Assembly: GCA_013812655.1 (NCBI GenBank)
Contig: JACCTC010000128.1
Coordinates: forward strand, 1-44,845
Direction: 5' to 3'
DNA length: 44,845 nt
DNA from: Deltaproteobacteria bacterium
GTDB taxonomy: Bacteria; Myxococcota_A; Polyangia; Haliangiales; Haliangiaceae
Made by a program: the position numbers and the translations under genes. Under the pieces are notes generated by a model. The model was not told the DNA's origin, made no database searches, and was given only the letters and a program-made list of their open reading frames with translations. The stretch's first letter is position 1. Each line of letters starts with the position of its first letter. Below are positions 36,817 to 44,845 of this stretch, in pieces.

Positions 36817-37786
36817 CGTCGGGCAGAAGCTCCGCCGGCTGCTCTACATCGTCCCGTACGTCGCGAAGCATCGCGAGGGCGTCGCGGTCGACCAGCTCGC
36901 GAAGATGCTCGACACCGATCGCGACGAGCTGATCGCCGATCTCGAGCTGCTCTCGCAGGTCGGTCCGCCCGATGGCGACCCCGGCGAATATCTACTGGTC
37001 TCCGTCGAGGAAGGCCGCGTGTTCGTCGAGCTCGCGCACCGGTTGACCCGACCGCTGCGGCTGACCGCCGCCGAGGGCTGCTCGCTGCTGCTCGGGATCC
37101 GCGCGCTCCGCGAGAGCGGCATCGCGCCGTTCGACGATGCGATGGAGTCCGCCGAGAAGAAGCTGCTGTCCGCGCTCGGCCGCGACGCGAACGAGGCGCA
37201 GAGCCTCGCGACCAGCACCGTCGTCGCCTCCGCCGAGCCTGCGGTCACGACGCATCTGCGCACGCTCGTCACCGCGGCCCGCCGCCGCGAACGCGCCGAG
37301 ATCGACTACACCGCGATCTCTCGCGGCAACGCCGAGCGCCGGCCGATCGATCCCTACGGCATCGTCCACCACGCCGGTGAGTGGTACGTCGTCGGCCACT
37401 GCCACAAGCGCGGCGACATCCGCACGTTCCGTATCGACCGGATCGCGGCGCTCCGCACGACCGGCGAGAAGTTCGAGATCCCCGAGAGCTTCGATCTCGA
37501 GACCTACCGCCGCGAGCGCCTCTACGTGCCGTCGGCGGACTCGGTCACCGTGCGCGTGATCCTCGACGCGCTCGCGGTCACCCGGATCGGCGTCAACTGG
37601 CCCGTCGGCGAGGTCACGATGCACGACGACGGCTCTGCCGAGCTGCTCGTCGACTGCGACGGCTTCGAGTGGGTCACGAGCTGGGTGCTCGGCCTCGGCC
37701 GACACGCGTGGATCGCAGGCCCGCACGAGGCCAAGACCGCGATGCGCGAGCGGATCAAACGGCTGCGCTCCGAGCTCGCGGCGTAG
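36809..37786 (+). CDS. WYL-domain transcriptional regulator (PafC-like)
   Basis: A protein of 325 residues from ATG 36809. The N-terminal winged helix is LRRLLYIVPYVAKHREGVAV, DQLAKMLDTDRDELIADLEL. The WYL domain has DPYGIVHHAGEWYVVGHCHK and RTFRIDRIAALRTTGE; the C-terminal part resembles the same in its partner. It is the second half of an overlapping pair, which suggests a heterodimer as with PafB and PafC. No DNA-binding site is proven. The stop touches the last base of the convergent neighbour's stop codon with no gap. Confidence 0.85.
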
Positions 37787-38965
37787 TTACTGGTACGGCG
37801 CGAACGCCGCCGATGACTGCTTGCGCGCGTTGCAGGCCGCGATGTCGGCGGCGGGATACGCGTGCGGCGAGTCCGACGGCAGCCGCGCACGGATGAAGCC
37901 GATGATCAGCAGGCGCGCCGCGTGCCCGGCGTCGACGAGGTCGGCGCTGCCGGTCTCGGCGACCTCGTCCCAGATCTCGCAGAGCGCGGTGCGACGCGCG
38001 GCGGGATCGGTCACCGTCGCCCACAGGCGCTCGAGGTTGCGCTGCACGAGCTGCGGTGCCTGCGCGAGCTGCTGCTGGCGATGGCGGCTGCCGATCTGCA
38101 CGCGCTGATCGCGAGTGGCATCGAGGAACTTCAGCTTCCGGCTCGCGTACGGGTCTTGGCCACGGCCGCGCATCAACGCGTCGCCGACGTCGAACGTCGC
38201 GATCACGCCGCCGGTGGGGACGCGGTTGCCGCGATCGATGATGCGGTCCTCGACGGGCGTCGGCTTGCCGAGGAAGCCGACCGGCTTGTCGGGATCCTCG
38301 TACCAGCTCGTGATCAGATCGCCGAGGTCGCGTTTGCTCGGCAGCCCGAGCTGAAGCTGAGTGTTGCGCTTGTCCTTCAGCGCCACGCTGCCGTCAGGCG
38401 CGACCTTCGCGGTGAACGTCCCCTGATCCGATCGATGGGTACCGCCGCCCGAGCGCTCGAGCTGACCGCTGTCGATGTCGGGCCCGAACGAGTCCGGCGG
38501 ACGTGCGCGACCATCCCAGCGCCCGGTTGGCAGCCCGACGGTGAGCCGCACCGGCCGGCCCTTGCGCATGTCGAACAGCGGGTTCGCAGGCGGCCGATCG
38601 ATCGCGATTTCGTCACCCGTAGCCGCCGTGGCCGTCGTAGCAGTCTCCGGCGTCCGGGTGCTGCTCGGCTCGCGCCTCGCCACGATCCGCGCAGCGCCGG
38701 GCGACGACCGCGCAGGCTCGCCAGCGGTCGTCGCAAACGCTGCACTCGCGTCGGCATCGAGCACGATCACGTCGAAGACTGCCGCCCCGTGGGGCGCACG
38801 CGCCGCGGCGATCGGTCCTCTCACGTCGACGACCGGACCCATGCCGTCCTCGATCGCCAGCGCGATCCCGACGAGCATGCCGAAGTGCAACCCCGCGGAG
38901 ATCGCGATGGCGGCCGCTCGCTTCCGCACGGCGATACGACCATGGCGCCGCCGGAACCGTTGCAC
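37787..38965 (-). CDS. Membrane-anchored protein with TonB-like N-terminal helix
   Basis: A protein of 392 residues from GTG 38965 (GTG 38929 possible). The N-terminal helix AAAIAISAGLHFGMLVGIAL has an S-x3-H pair as in TonB. Beyond that, a Thr/Ala/Pro-rich linker leads to a region (SFGPDIDSGQLERSGG, LGDLITSWYEDPDKPVGFLG) with no recognised fold, and a helical C-terminus (LVQRNLERLWATVTDPAARR). A TonB C-terminal domain is not visible. So a single-pass membrane protein is supported, a TonB role is not. Its 15-bp palindrome at the start (38962-38976) may be a control site. Confidence 0.6.
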   Translation of the reverse strand: MQRFRRRHGRIAVRKRAAAIAISAGLHFGMLVGIALAIEDGMGPVVDVRGPIAAARAPHGAAVFDVIVLDADASAAFATTAGEPARSSPGAARIVARREPSSTRTPETATTATAATGDEIAIDRPPANPLFDMRKGRPVRLTVGLPTGRWDGRARPPDSFGPDIDSGQLERSGGGTHRSDQGTFTAKVAPDGSVALKDKRNTQLQLGLPSKRDLGDLITSWYEDPDKPVGFLGKPTPVEDRIIDRGNRVPTGGVIATFDVGDALMRGRGQDPYASRKLKFLDATRDQRVQIGSRHRQQQLAQAPQLVQRNLERLWATVTDPAARRTALCEIWDEVAETGSADLVDAGHAARLLIIGFIRARLPSDSPHAYPAADIAACNARKQSSAAFAPYQ

Positions 38966-38976
38966 GTGTCACGTGC
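38962..38976. promoter_or_regulatory. Perfect palindrome GCACGTG-T-CACGTGC at start of gene
   Basis: Two CACGTG boxes back to back around one central base. It overlaps the GTG start of the minus-strand gene and lies about 90 bp upstream of the lipoprotein at 39064, so it could control both divergent genes. Confidence 0.4.
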
Positions 38977-39051
38977 CGTTCTGCGCCACAGGTTGCCGGG
39001 GGATTGCCGTGAGGACCGGGTGAGCGCCGACGGGGATTGGCGCCCGCTCGC

Positions 39052-39057
39052 TATCGT
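39052..39057 (+). promoter_or_regulatory. Candidate leaderless -10 element (TATCGT, 6 nt before ATG 39064)
   Basis: TATCGT, then GGATCG, then ATG. No ribosome-binding site precedes the ATG. Confidence 0.5.
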
Positions 39058-39063
39058 GGATCG

Positions 39064-39462
39064 ATGCGGCTCGCCAGGATGGCGTCGGTCATCACGGCGC
39101 TCACCGCGTCGGGCATCGCGCTGGGTGGCTGCGTCTCGCTCGTGCAGACGGCGCCGCCGGATCGGCCGTGGTCACGGCCGCGCCAGCACTGCCACGACTC
39201 GGACAGCTACGGCTACGGCGCCGCGCTCCTCGCCGTCGGCTTCGCGGTCGCCGGCGTGGTGCGCTACGCGACCGCTGACGATGACTTCCTGTTCAGCGCC
39301 GGCGAGCTGCAGGGCCTCGCCATGATCGGCGCCAGCGGCGTGTTCATGCTCGATACGACCAACGCGTTCCGCCAGGCCGAGCGCTGCCGTGACTATCAGC
39401 GCACGATCGACGAGGCGCCGCGGCGGCTCGATCCCGACCAGGTCTCCGTCACTTCGTGGTGA
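39064..39462 (+). CDS. Small lipoprotein
   Basis: A protein of 132 residues from ATG 39064, where a lipoprotein signal starts (SVITALTASGIALGGCVSL). The rest has two hydrophobic stretches (GYGAALLAVGFAVAGVVRYA, GLAMIGASGVFMLDTT) and a charged C-terminus (RQAERCRDYQRTIDEAPRRL). I do not recognise a family. The two hydrophobic stretches suggest a membrane-embedded hairpin. It is convergent with the next lipoprotein, the two overlapping by 14 bp. Confidence 0.65.
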   Translation: MRLARMASVITALTASGIALGGCVSLVQTAPPDRPWSRPRQHCHDSDSYGYGAALLAVGFAVAGVVRYATADDDFLFSAGELQGLAMIGASGVFMLDTTNAFRQAERCRDYQRTIDEAPRRLDPDQVSVTSW

Positions 39463-40426
39463 CGGCGCCGCCGACCTTGATCGCGAACTGCATCGCCTTG
39501 CCGCCCTCGGAAGCGACGAAGTTCGTCTCGAGCGTCGAGGTGTGGGTCGGATAGAGCGAGCCGTCGGCCAGCGTGATCGCCGACGTCCCGGTGCCGGTGA
39601 TGTTCGAGATCTTGCCGCCACCGATGTCCTGATCCTTGCCGCTGACCTTGGTCTTGCCCTTGATCGTCCACGTCGTGCCCTTGCGGCCGACGAGCTCGTA
39701 GTCGGTGACCTGGGTGACGTCGAGCTTGTCGGCGAGCTTCGCGGACGTCGTCGCCTGCCACTTCGCGCCGACCGCGACCGGCTCGGTCGGCAGCACCGGC
39801 CACGCCGGCAGCGTCAACCGGATCAGGTCGATCGCACCCGGCGACAGATCGTCGGGCTTCTCGATGCGCAGCGTGACATCGCCAGCCGCACCGTGCGGAC
39901 CGATGCTCCCGCCGATCACCAGGCCGGAGAGCGAGGCGAGCGCGATCTTGAACTTGTCGAGCGGCACTTGCGAGCCCGTGACCTCGCGCGCATCGGTCGA
40001 GCTGATCGCGAGCGCGTACTCGGCCTTGCCGTCCGCACCGACGGTCTTGGTCTCGGCCTGGCCGACGAGCACGACCGTCGGCACCGTCTGCTCCTGGGTC
40101 TCGCCGTCGATGGTGGTCTTCGACGAGAAATCCATCGCGACCTCGACCTGCTGCTTGCCGCCCGCGGTCGCGGTGTAGCGCAGCGGGGCGCGCTTGCCCT
40201 TGCCCGGCGACACCAGCTTGACCGCGACGGTCGTGCTCGGCACCTTGACCTCGAGCGGCGGCATCGGCGCGGCCGGCGGCGCCGGCTCGGGAGCCTTCTC
40301 CGGTTCCGGCTTGGGCGCCTCGGCAACGGGCTGGTCCGCGGGGAGCGGCGCGAGGTTCGTGGGCTTGGCCTTGTTGCCGCCACACGCGACGAGCGCAGCG
40401 AGGAGAAGAAACGAGACGCGAGTCAT
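39449..40426 (-). CDS. Lipoprotein with Lys/Pro-rich linker and strand-rich domain
   Basis: A protein of 325 residues; lipobox LVACGGN, then a PKPEPEKAPEPAPP linker. The mature domain of about 260 residues is beta-rich (LRYTATAGGKQQVEVAMDFS, YALAISSTDAREVTGSQVPL, TTWTIKGKTKVSGKDQDIGG, THTSTLETNFVASEGGKAMQ). It resembles secreted proteins with a duplicated strand domain, but no named family is certain. The start ATG 40426 is preceded by TAGCGT ending 6 nt away. The divergent treZ gene starts 235 bp upstream; the 3' end overlaps its convergent neighbour by 14 bp. Confidence 0.7.
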   Translation of the reverse strand: MTRVSFLLLAALVACGGNKAKPTNLAPLPADQPVAEAPKPEPEKAPEPAPPAAPMPPLEVKVPSTTVAVKLVSPGKGKRAPLRYTATAGGKQQVEVAMDFSSKTTIDGETQEQTVPTVVLVGQAETKTVGADGKAEYALAISSTDAREVTGSQVPLDKFKIALASLSGLVIGGSIGPHGAAGDVTLRIEKPDDLSPGAIDLIRLTLPAWPVLPTEPVAVGAKWQATTSAKLADKLDVTQVTDYELVGRKGTTWTIKGKTKVSGKDQDIGGGKISNITGTGTSAITLADGSLYPTHTSTLETNFVASEGGKAMQFAIKVGGAVTTK

Positions 40427-40432
40427 CCGCGG

Positions 40433-40438
40433 ACGCTA
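40433..40438 (-). promoter_or_regulatory. Candidate leaderless -10 element (TAGCGT, 6 nt before ATG 40426)
   Basis: On the minus strand TAGCGT, then CCGCGG, then ATG. It is the third TAGCGT at this exact spacing in the window. Confidence 0.55.
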
Positions 40439-40544
40439 GCACACCAGATCTCGGCAATCCCGTAACCCGCCAACGTCGGTGCACCGCCCGGTCACCTGTG
40501 CTCAAGAGCCGATCTCGACCGTGACGTCGGGTCGGTGAGCGCCG

Positions 40545-40559
40545 TGGCACGTCGTGCCA
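40545..40559. promoter_or_regulatory. Perfect palindrome TGGCACG-T-CGTGCCA upstream of treZ
   Basis: A 15-bp perfect inverted repeat with a single central base, about 100 bp upstream of the TSS predicted from the candidate sigma-54 element at 40628. That distance is typical of enhancer-binding-protein sites. The rest of the 235-bp gap (40427-40661) holds no gene. Confidence 0.45.
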
Positions 40560-40627
40560 GTCCGCGCGCTCCCGGCAGATCACTGTCATGGATTTCGCGT
40601 GCTTCGTCTCGTCGATCGCAGCACGCG

Positions 40628-40643
40628 TGGCACATCCGCTGCA
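40628..40643 (+). promoter_or_regulatory. Candidate sigma-54 promoter of treZ
   Basis: TGGCACATCCGCTGCA matches the -24/-12 consensus at TGGCAC and TGCA with GG-N10-GC spacing. The predicted TSS near 40654 leaves only 8 nt before ATG 40662, so a later start (40683 or 40704) is possible. Confidence 0.35.
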
Positions 40644-40661
40644 CGAAGACATTTCAAGAAG

Positions 40662-42608
40662 ATGGGCGCCGCGCCACGCAGAATGCCGATCGGCAGCGAG
40701 GTGATGCCACCAGCTTCCCGCCGCGGCGAACGCGGGGTGCACTTCCGGGTCTGGGCGCCGACGCACGAGCGAGTGACGCTCGTGCTCGAGAGCGAACCGC
40801 GGCCTCGCGAGATCGTGCTGCAGCTCGAGGCCGGCGGCTATCACAGCGTGTTCGTCCCGAACCTGACGGCCGGTGCGCTCTACCGGTTCCGGCTGGGCGA
40901 CGATCCGACCCTGCACGCCGATCCGGCGTCGCGGTTTCAGCCCGACGGACCGTTCGGCCCGTCGCAGGTCGTCGATCCCACCGCGTATCGCTGGCGCGAT
41001 CAGGGCTGGCGCGGCATCGAGCGGCACCGTCACGTGCTCTACGAGATGCACCTCGGCACGTTCACGCGCGAGGGGACGTGGGCCGCCGCGATGGCGCAGC
41101 TGCCGTTCCTCGCCGACGTCGGGGTCACCACCCTCGAGCTGATGCCGGTCGGCGACTACGCCGGCAGGCACAACTGGGGCTACGACGGCGTGAATCTGTT
41201 CGCGCCATCGCGCAACCACGGCACGCCCGACGACATGCGGCGGTTCGTCGACGCCGCGCACGCCGCCGGGCTCGCGGTGATCCTCGACGTCGTCTACAAC
41301 CACTTCGGCCCGTCGGGAAACTCGATGTTCGCGTGGTGTCCGTACTTCAAGAGCTCGCGCGCGACCGAGTGGGGCGAAGCCCTCGACTTCGACGGCCCGC
41401 ACAGTGCGGGGGTCCGCGAGTACATCATCGCAAACGCGACGTACTGGATCGCCGAGATGCACCTCGACGGCCTGCGGATCGACGCGACCCAGGCGATCGT
41501 CGACCACTCGCCGCGCCACATCCTCGCCGACATCGCCACGCGCACCCGCGAGGTCGCCGGCGACCGCACGCTGTTCCTCGTCGGCGAGAACGAGCCGCAG
41601 CATGCCGAGCTGCTCGCCGAGCCGGTGGGCCTCGACGCGTTGTGGAACGATGACTTTCACCACACCGCGAGGGTCGCGCTGACCGGCCTCGTCGACGGCT
41701 ATCTCCACGACTATCGCGGCACGCCGCAGGAGCTGATCTCGGCGATCAAGCGCGGCTTCCTCTATCAGGGTCAGGTCTATCCCTGGCAGCGCAACCCGCG
41801 GGGTACCGCGACGCGCGGACTGACCCGCGATCGGTTCGTCCACTTCCTCGAGAACCACGATCAGGTCGCGAACATCGGGTTCGGCGAGCGCCTTTCCGAT
41901 CTCGCCGACCCTGCCCTGCTGCGCGCGATGACCGCGCTGCTGCTGCTCGGCCCCGAGCTGCCGATGCTGTTCCAGGGCCAGGAGACCGGCGCGCGCCAGC
42001 CCTGGCAGTTCTTCGTCGACCACCGCGAGGACCTGCACGATCCGGTTCGCAAGGGTCGCGCCGAGTTCGTCGCCCAGTTCGCGCGGCTCGCGACGGCGGA
42101 GGCGCAGCGGGCGCTCGCGGATCCGTGTGACGAGGCGACGTTCCGCGCGTGCATCCTCGATCCGGCGGCGCGCACGCTCGAGAACCCCGCCGTCCGGCTG
42201 CATCGCGATCTGCTGCGGCTGCGCCGCGAGGACCGGGCGATCACCGACGCCAGGCCCGACGCGCTCGACGGTGCGGTGCTCGCCGAGCACGTGCTCGCGC
42301 TGCGCTACCTGCAGGACGACCCCGCACACGACCGCCTGCTGATCGTCAATCTCGGCCCCACACATACCCAGCGCCCGGTGCCCGAGCCGTTGATCGCACC
42401 TCCCGCAGGCACCGGCTGGCGGATCGCGTGGTCGAGCGAGGATCCGGCCTACAACGGCCACGGGACGCCGCCCGTGTTCACGCGCGAGCGGTTCGCGATC
42501 CCGGCGCGCGCTGCCGTGTTCCTCCGCCCCGATCCCGAGGCGCAGATCGCGCACGCTCCCGACGTGGTCAGCGGAGACAAGCAACCACCCGGAAGCGAGG
42601 TGCCATGA
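40662..42608 (+). CDS. treZ: Malto-oligosyltrehalose trehalohydrolase
   Basis: A protein of 648 residues from ATG 40662 (alternatives 40683, 40704). After an N-terminal beta domain (GVHFRVWAPTHERVTLVLES) comes a GH13 TIM barrel with LELMPVGDYAGRHNWGYDGV, AVILDVVYNHFGPSGN, nucleophile Asp about 272 in LRIDATQAIVD, acid/base Glu about 308 in LVGENEPQ, and HFLENHDQVANIG with the stabilising Asp near 399. It releases trehalose from maltooligosyltrehalose. TreY, which makes that substrate, is not in the window. It overlaps the next glycosidase by 4 bp, so both are co-expressed. Confidence 0.93.
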   Translation: MGAAPRRMPIGSEVMPPASRRGERGVHFRVWAPTHERVTLVLESEPRPREIVLQLEAGGYHSVFVPNLTAGALYRFRLGDDPTLHADPASRFQPDGPFGPSQVVDPTAYRWRDQGWRGIERHRHVLYEMHLGTFTREGTWAAAMAQLPFLADVGVTTLELMPVGDYAGRHNWGYDGVNLFAPSRNHGTPDDMRRFVDAAHAAGLAVILDVVYNHFGPSGNSMFAWCPYFKSSRATEWGEALDFDGPHSAGVREYIIANATYWIAEMHLDGLRIDATQAIVDHSPRHILADIATRTREVAGDRTLFLVGENEPQHAELLAEPVGLDALWNDDFHHTARVALTGLVDGYLHDYRGTPQELISAIKRGFLYQGQVYPWQRNPRGTATRGLTRDRFVHFLENHDQVANIGFGERLSDLADPALLRAMTALLLLGPELPMLFQGQETGARQPWQFFVDHREDLHDPVRKGRAEFVAQFARLATAEAQRALADPCDEATFRACILDPAARTLENPAVRLHRDLLRLRREDRAITDARPDALDGAVLAEHVLALRYLQDDPAHDRLLIVNLGPTHTQRPVPEPLIAPPAGTGWRIAWSSEDPAYNGHGTPPVFTRERFAIPARAAVFLRPDPEAQIAHAPDVVSGDKQPPGSEVP

Positions 42609-44635
42609 GCTCGTACGCCGACCCGCACCGTCACATCGCGCTGCCGACCACGGCTGACAACGAGAGCCTGCATCGCCGCGAGTGGCTCGTCTGCAACGGG
42701 CTCGGCGGCTACGCGAGCGGCACGATCGGCGGTCTGCCGATGCGGCGCTACCACGGCTTCCTGATCGCGGCGCTGCCGAATCCCGCGGGCCGCGTGATGA
42801 TGCTGAACTCGCTCTCCGAGCAGATCCGGCTGCCCGATCGCACGCGCGCCGATCTCGGCTGGGTCTCGCCGGTGTTCTCGGCCGGCAAGACGATCGACCT
42901 CGTCGACTTCCAGCTCGAGCTCGGGCTCCCGGTGTGGCGCTATCGCGGTCACGGCGTGACGATCGAGCGCCGCATCGTGCTCGCGTACGGTCACAACTCG
43001 GTCTTCGTCACGTACCGTCTCGTCGACGGCGAGCCGGTCCGCCTCGAGATCCGGCCATCGCTGCAGTTTCGTGGCCACGACGAGCCGGTATCGACCGCGG
43101 TCCCCGAGGCGTACTCGCTGCACGCGTTCGGCGCACGCATCGAGGTTGCCGCACCCGTGCCGCTACCCGATCTGCGGCTACATCTCGACGGCGATCGGCG
43201 GACGTTCGTGATCGAGCCCATGATCATCCCGGATGTCGCCTACGCGATCGAGGAGAGTCGCGGCTATGCCTCGCGCGGCCAGCTCTACAGTCCCGGCCGG
43301 TTCCGCGCCGAGCTGCGGGTCGATCGACCGGCCGCGCTGGTGGCCTCGACCGAGCCGTGGGAGACCGTGCGCACGATGTCGCCCGACGAGGCCATCGGCG
43401 CCGAGTGCGAGCGTCGCCGTCGCCTGCTCGATGCCGCGCCCCCACGCGCGCGCACCGGTCCGGCGGCCGAGCTCGTACTCAGCGCCGATCAGTTCGTGAT
43501 CCGGCCCGCGGGTCGCCACGAGGACCACGTCCGGGCGCGGGTCGCCGGCGACGAGGCGTGGACGGTGATCGCTGGCTATCACTGGTTCACCGACTGGGGA
43601 CGCGACTCGATGATCTCGCTCGAGGGGCTCACGCTCGCGACCGGGCGGATCGCCGAGGCGGGATCGATCCTGCGGATGTTCGCGCACCACGTCCGCGACG
43701 GCCTCGTGCCGAACATGTTCCCCGAGGGCGCAAACGACGGCCTCTATCACACCGCCGACGCGACGCTGTGGTTCTTCCACGCGATCGATCGCTACCTGCG
43801 GGCGAGCAGTGACCAGCGGACGCTCGCGCAGCTGCTGCCGACGCTGAGCAGCATCATCGACCATCACCTCGCCGGGACGCGGTTCGGCATCGGCGTCGAC
43901 CCTGCCGACGGGCTGCTCCGCCAGGGCGCACCCGGCTACCAGCTGACCTGGATGGACGCGAAGGCCGGCGACTGGGTCGTGACGCCGCGCCGGGGCAAGG
44001 CCGTCGAGATCAACGCGCTCTGGTACAACGCGCTGCGCGTGATGCAGGGCTGGCTCGCGGCCGCCGGCGATCACGGCGCCGCGGCGCGCATGGAGGCCGC
44101 CGCCGATCAGGCGCAGGCGTCGTTCGAGCGCCGGTTCTGGAACGAGTCGACCGGCCACCTGTTCGACGTCGTCGACGGCGAGCACGGTGACGATCCGGCG
44201 TGTCGGCCGAACCAGCTGTTCGCGATCTCGCTCGCGCACCCGGTACTCGCGCCTGCGCGCTGGCAGTCCGTGCTCGCCGCCGTCGAGCGCGATCTGCTGA
44301 CGCCGGTCGGCCTGCGCTCGCTGTCGCCGCACCACCCCGACTACAAGCGCAGCTATCGCGGCGACCTGCTGACCCGCGACGCCGCCTATCACCAGGGCAC
44401 CGTGTGGAGCTGGCTGATCGGCCCGTACATCGACGCGCGCCTGAAAGTTCACCCCGATGATCTCGTAGGGGCGCGGCGCGCACTGGACGGCCTGATCGCT
44501 CATATGAGTCAGTACTGCATCGGCTACATCGGCGAGGTGTTCGATGCGGATGAACCCTACGCGCCCGGCGGGTGCGTCGCGCAAGCGTGGGGAGTCGCAG
44601 AGCTCCTGCGCTGCCTGCTCTTGACCGAGCGATAG
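42605..44635 (+). CDS. Amylo-alpha-1,6-glucosidase (glycogen-debranching type)
   Basis: A protein of 676 residues. An N-terminal domain (REWLVCNGLGGYASGTIGGL, RRYHGFLIAALPNPAGRVMM) is the glycogen-debranching N-terminal type. The alpha/alpha barrel has TVIAGYHWFTDWGRDSMISL near 322-338, NMFPEGANDGLYHTADATLW, YQLTWMDAKAGDWVVTPRRG, and near the C-terminus TRDAAYHQGTVWSWLIGPYI with the catalytic acid region. It should hydrolyse alpha-1,6 branch points of glycogen to yield linear chains that treY/treZ use, taking the place of TreX. ATG 42605 overlaps the treZ stop. It is soluble. Confidence 0.9.
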   Translation: MSSYADPHRHIALPTTADNESLHRREWLVCNGLGGYASGTIGGLPMRRYHGFLIAALPNPAGRVMMLNSLSEQIRLPDRTRADLGWVSPVFSAGKTIDLVDFQLELGLPVWRYRGHGVTIERRIVLAYGHNSVFVTYRLVDGEPVRLEIRPSLQFRGHDEPVSTAVPEAYSLHAFGARIEVAAPVPLPDLRLHLDGDRRTFVIEPMIIPDVAYAIEESRGYASRGQLYSPGRFRAELRVDRPAALVASTEPWETVRTMSPDEAIGAECERRRRLLDAAPPRARTGPAAELVLSADQFVIRPAGRHEDHVRARVAGDEAWTVIAGYHWFTDWGRDSMISLEGLTLATGRIAEAGSILRMFAHHVRDGLVPNMFPEGANDGLYHTADATLWFFHAIDRYLRASSDQRTLAQLLPTLSSIIDHHLAGTRFGIGVDPADGLLRQGAPGYQLTWMDAKAGDWVVTPRRGKAVEINALWYNALRVMQGWLAAAGDHGAAARMEAAADQAQASFERRFWNESTGHLFDVVDGEHGDDPACRPNQLFAISLAHPVLAPARWQSVLAAVERDLLTPVGLRSLSPHHPDYKRSYRGDLLTRDAAYHQGTVWSWLIGPYIDARLKVHPDDLVGARRALDGLIAHMSQYCIGYIGEVFDADEPYAPGGCVAQAWGVAELLRCLLLTER

Positions 44636-44845
44636 CGCGCCCGAGCGTTGGCGTCGCACATGCGTGCAAAGGCCCTGCCCGATCGGGCGTTGCGGACGGC
44701 ACGCCTGATGCTTTTGGTAAGGGACCGGCGCCAAATAAACCGGTCGATTGATGACGTATAAGAGCATCGATCGTTGCACGTCGCCGATCTGCTGTCGATC
44801 CGTGCTGATCGATTTCTGCGGGGAGATCCGGACTCAGTCAGTCCA
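44636..44845. other. Intergenic tail with a sigma-54-like element; no gene supported
   Basis: No convincing gene is seen. An AT-richer patch (44729-44740) is present. CGGCACGCCTGATGCT at 44697-44712 fits a -24/-12 promoter. A frame opening at ATG 44751 stays open to the edge (31 codons) without a ribosome site, so it may be the start of a gene that lies outside the window. Confidence 0.5.
44697..44712 (+). promoter_or_regulatory. Candidate sigma-54 promoter near the right edge
   Basis: CGGCACGCCTGATGCT matches GGCACG and TGCT with GG-N10-GC spacing, missing the first T and one T of the -12 box. Its target would be to the right of the window. Confidence 0.35.

Noticed and set aside
37787..38965. 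Calling the gene tonB
   Set aside because: Only the N-terminal helix fits; neither the X-Pro linker nor the TonB C-terminal domain is present.
39396..42584. Very long antisense reading frame opposite treZ and the lipoprotein gene
   Set aside because: It is Arg/Asp/Glu/Gly-rich and featureless, the usual by-product of third-position GC in the opposite real genes; treZ carries all catalytic motifs.
44751..44845. Open frame from ATG 44751 to the right edge
   Set aside because: Only 31 codons, no ribosome site, several Cys in a row of no recognisable pattern; not enough to call a gene.

Overview
The window is very GC-rich, gene-dense DNA from what looks like a myxobacterium (Myxococcota, possibly the Haliangium/Kofleria side; inferred from gene style, not proven). 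The grounds are many lipoproteins whose lipobox is followed by Asp/Ala/Pro linkers, a Ser/Thr kinase with a C-terminal membrane anchor and another protein with a membrane anchor plus PEGA domain, a GAF-type sigma-54 activator, a BamA-like surface protein, PEGA/beta-barrel proteins, a spondin-domain lipoprotein and a paired WYL-regulator operon. I see no rRNA, tRNA, CRISPR, insertion sequence or phage gene; this is ordinary chromosome.

Layout. 1-2.9 kb: tail of a PEGA-domain membrane protein, a LysE-type exporter, a small protein, then an ECF sigma factor with a cupin anti-sigma factor on the minus strand. 3-8.4 kb: SWIM/SNF2 helicase, a DUF4932-like metalloprotease lipoprotein, a small protein and a parvulin-type lipoprotein. 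8.4-10 kb (minus): c-type cytochrome, His/Met-rich outer-membrane-like protein and Cys-rich secreted protein, perhaps a metal-handling set. 10.1-12.4 kb: a divergent CDP-alcohol pair. 12.5-16.8 kb: two lipoproteins, DUF1415, a PEGA/barrel protein and GluQ. 16.8-20.2 kb: M15/DUF882 peptidase, acyl-CoA dehydrogenase and a BamA/TamA-like protein. 20.2-24.7 kb: SPFH protein and CorC-type protein (minus), divergent from greB plus a cardiolipin-synthase-like PLD. 24.7-28 kb: two paralogous PD40-repeat lipoproteins, one apparently frameshifted, and a polysaccharide flippase. 28.1-34.1 kb: metallo-beta-lactamase-fold hydrolase coupled to a sigma-54 activator, a Ser/Thr kinase, a small barrel protein and an alpha/beta hydrolase. 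34.1-37.8 kb: spondin lipoprotein and the WYL pair. 37.8-40.4 kb: a TonB-like-anchored protein and two lipoproteins. 40.6-44.6 kb: treZ and a glycogen-debranching-type glycosidase.

The most striking pattern is regulatory. At seven genes a TANNNT -10 hexamer ends exactly 6 nt before the start codon, and at four more it ends 7 nt before. That is the arrangement expected for leaderless transcripts, and several of these genes have no Shine-Dalgarno. By contrast the acyl-CoA dehydrogenase, the MBL/activator operon and treZ have candidate sigma-54 (-24/-12) promoters with inverted repeats upstream. The best metabolic novelty candidate is the split CDP-alcohol pathway at 10.1-12.4 kb: an active-looking cytidylyltransferase beside a CDP-alcohol phosphotransferase that carries a degenerate nucleotidyltransferase domain interrupted by a 12-bp minisatellite. 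A second clear observation is a 5-bp tandem duplication that explains the abnormal C-terminus of one PD40 lipoprotein.
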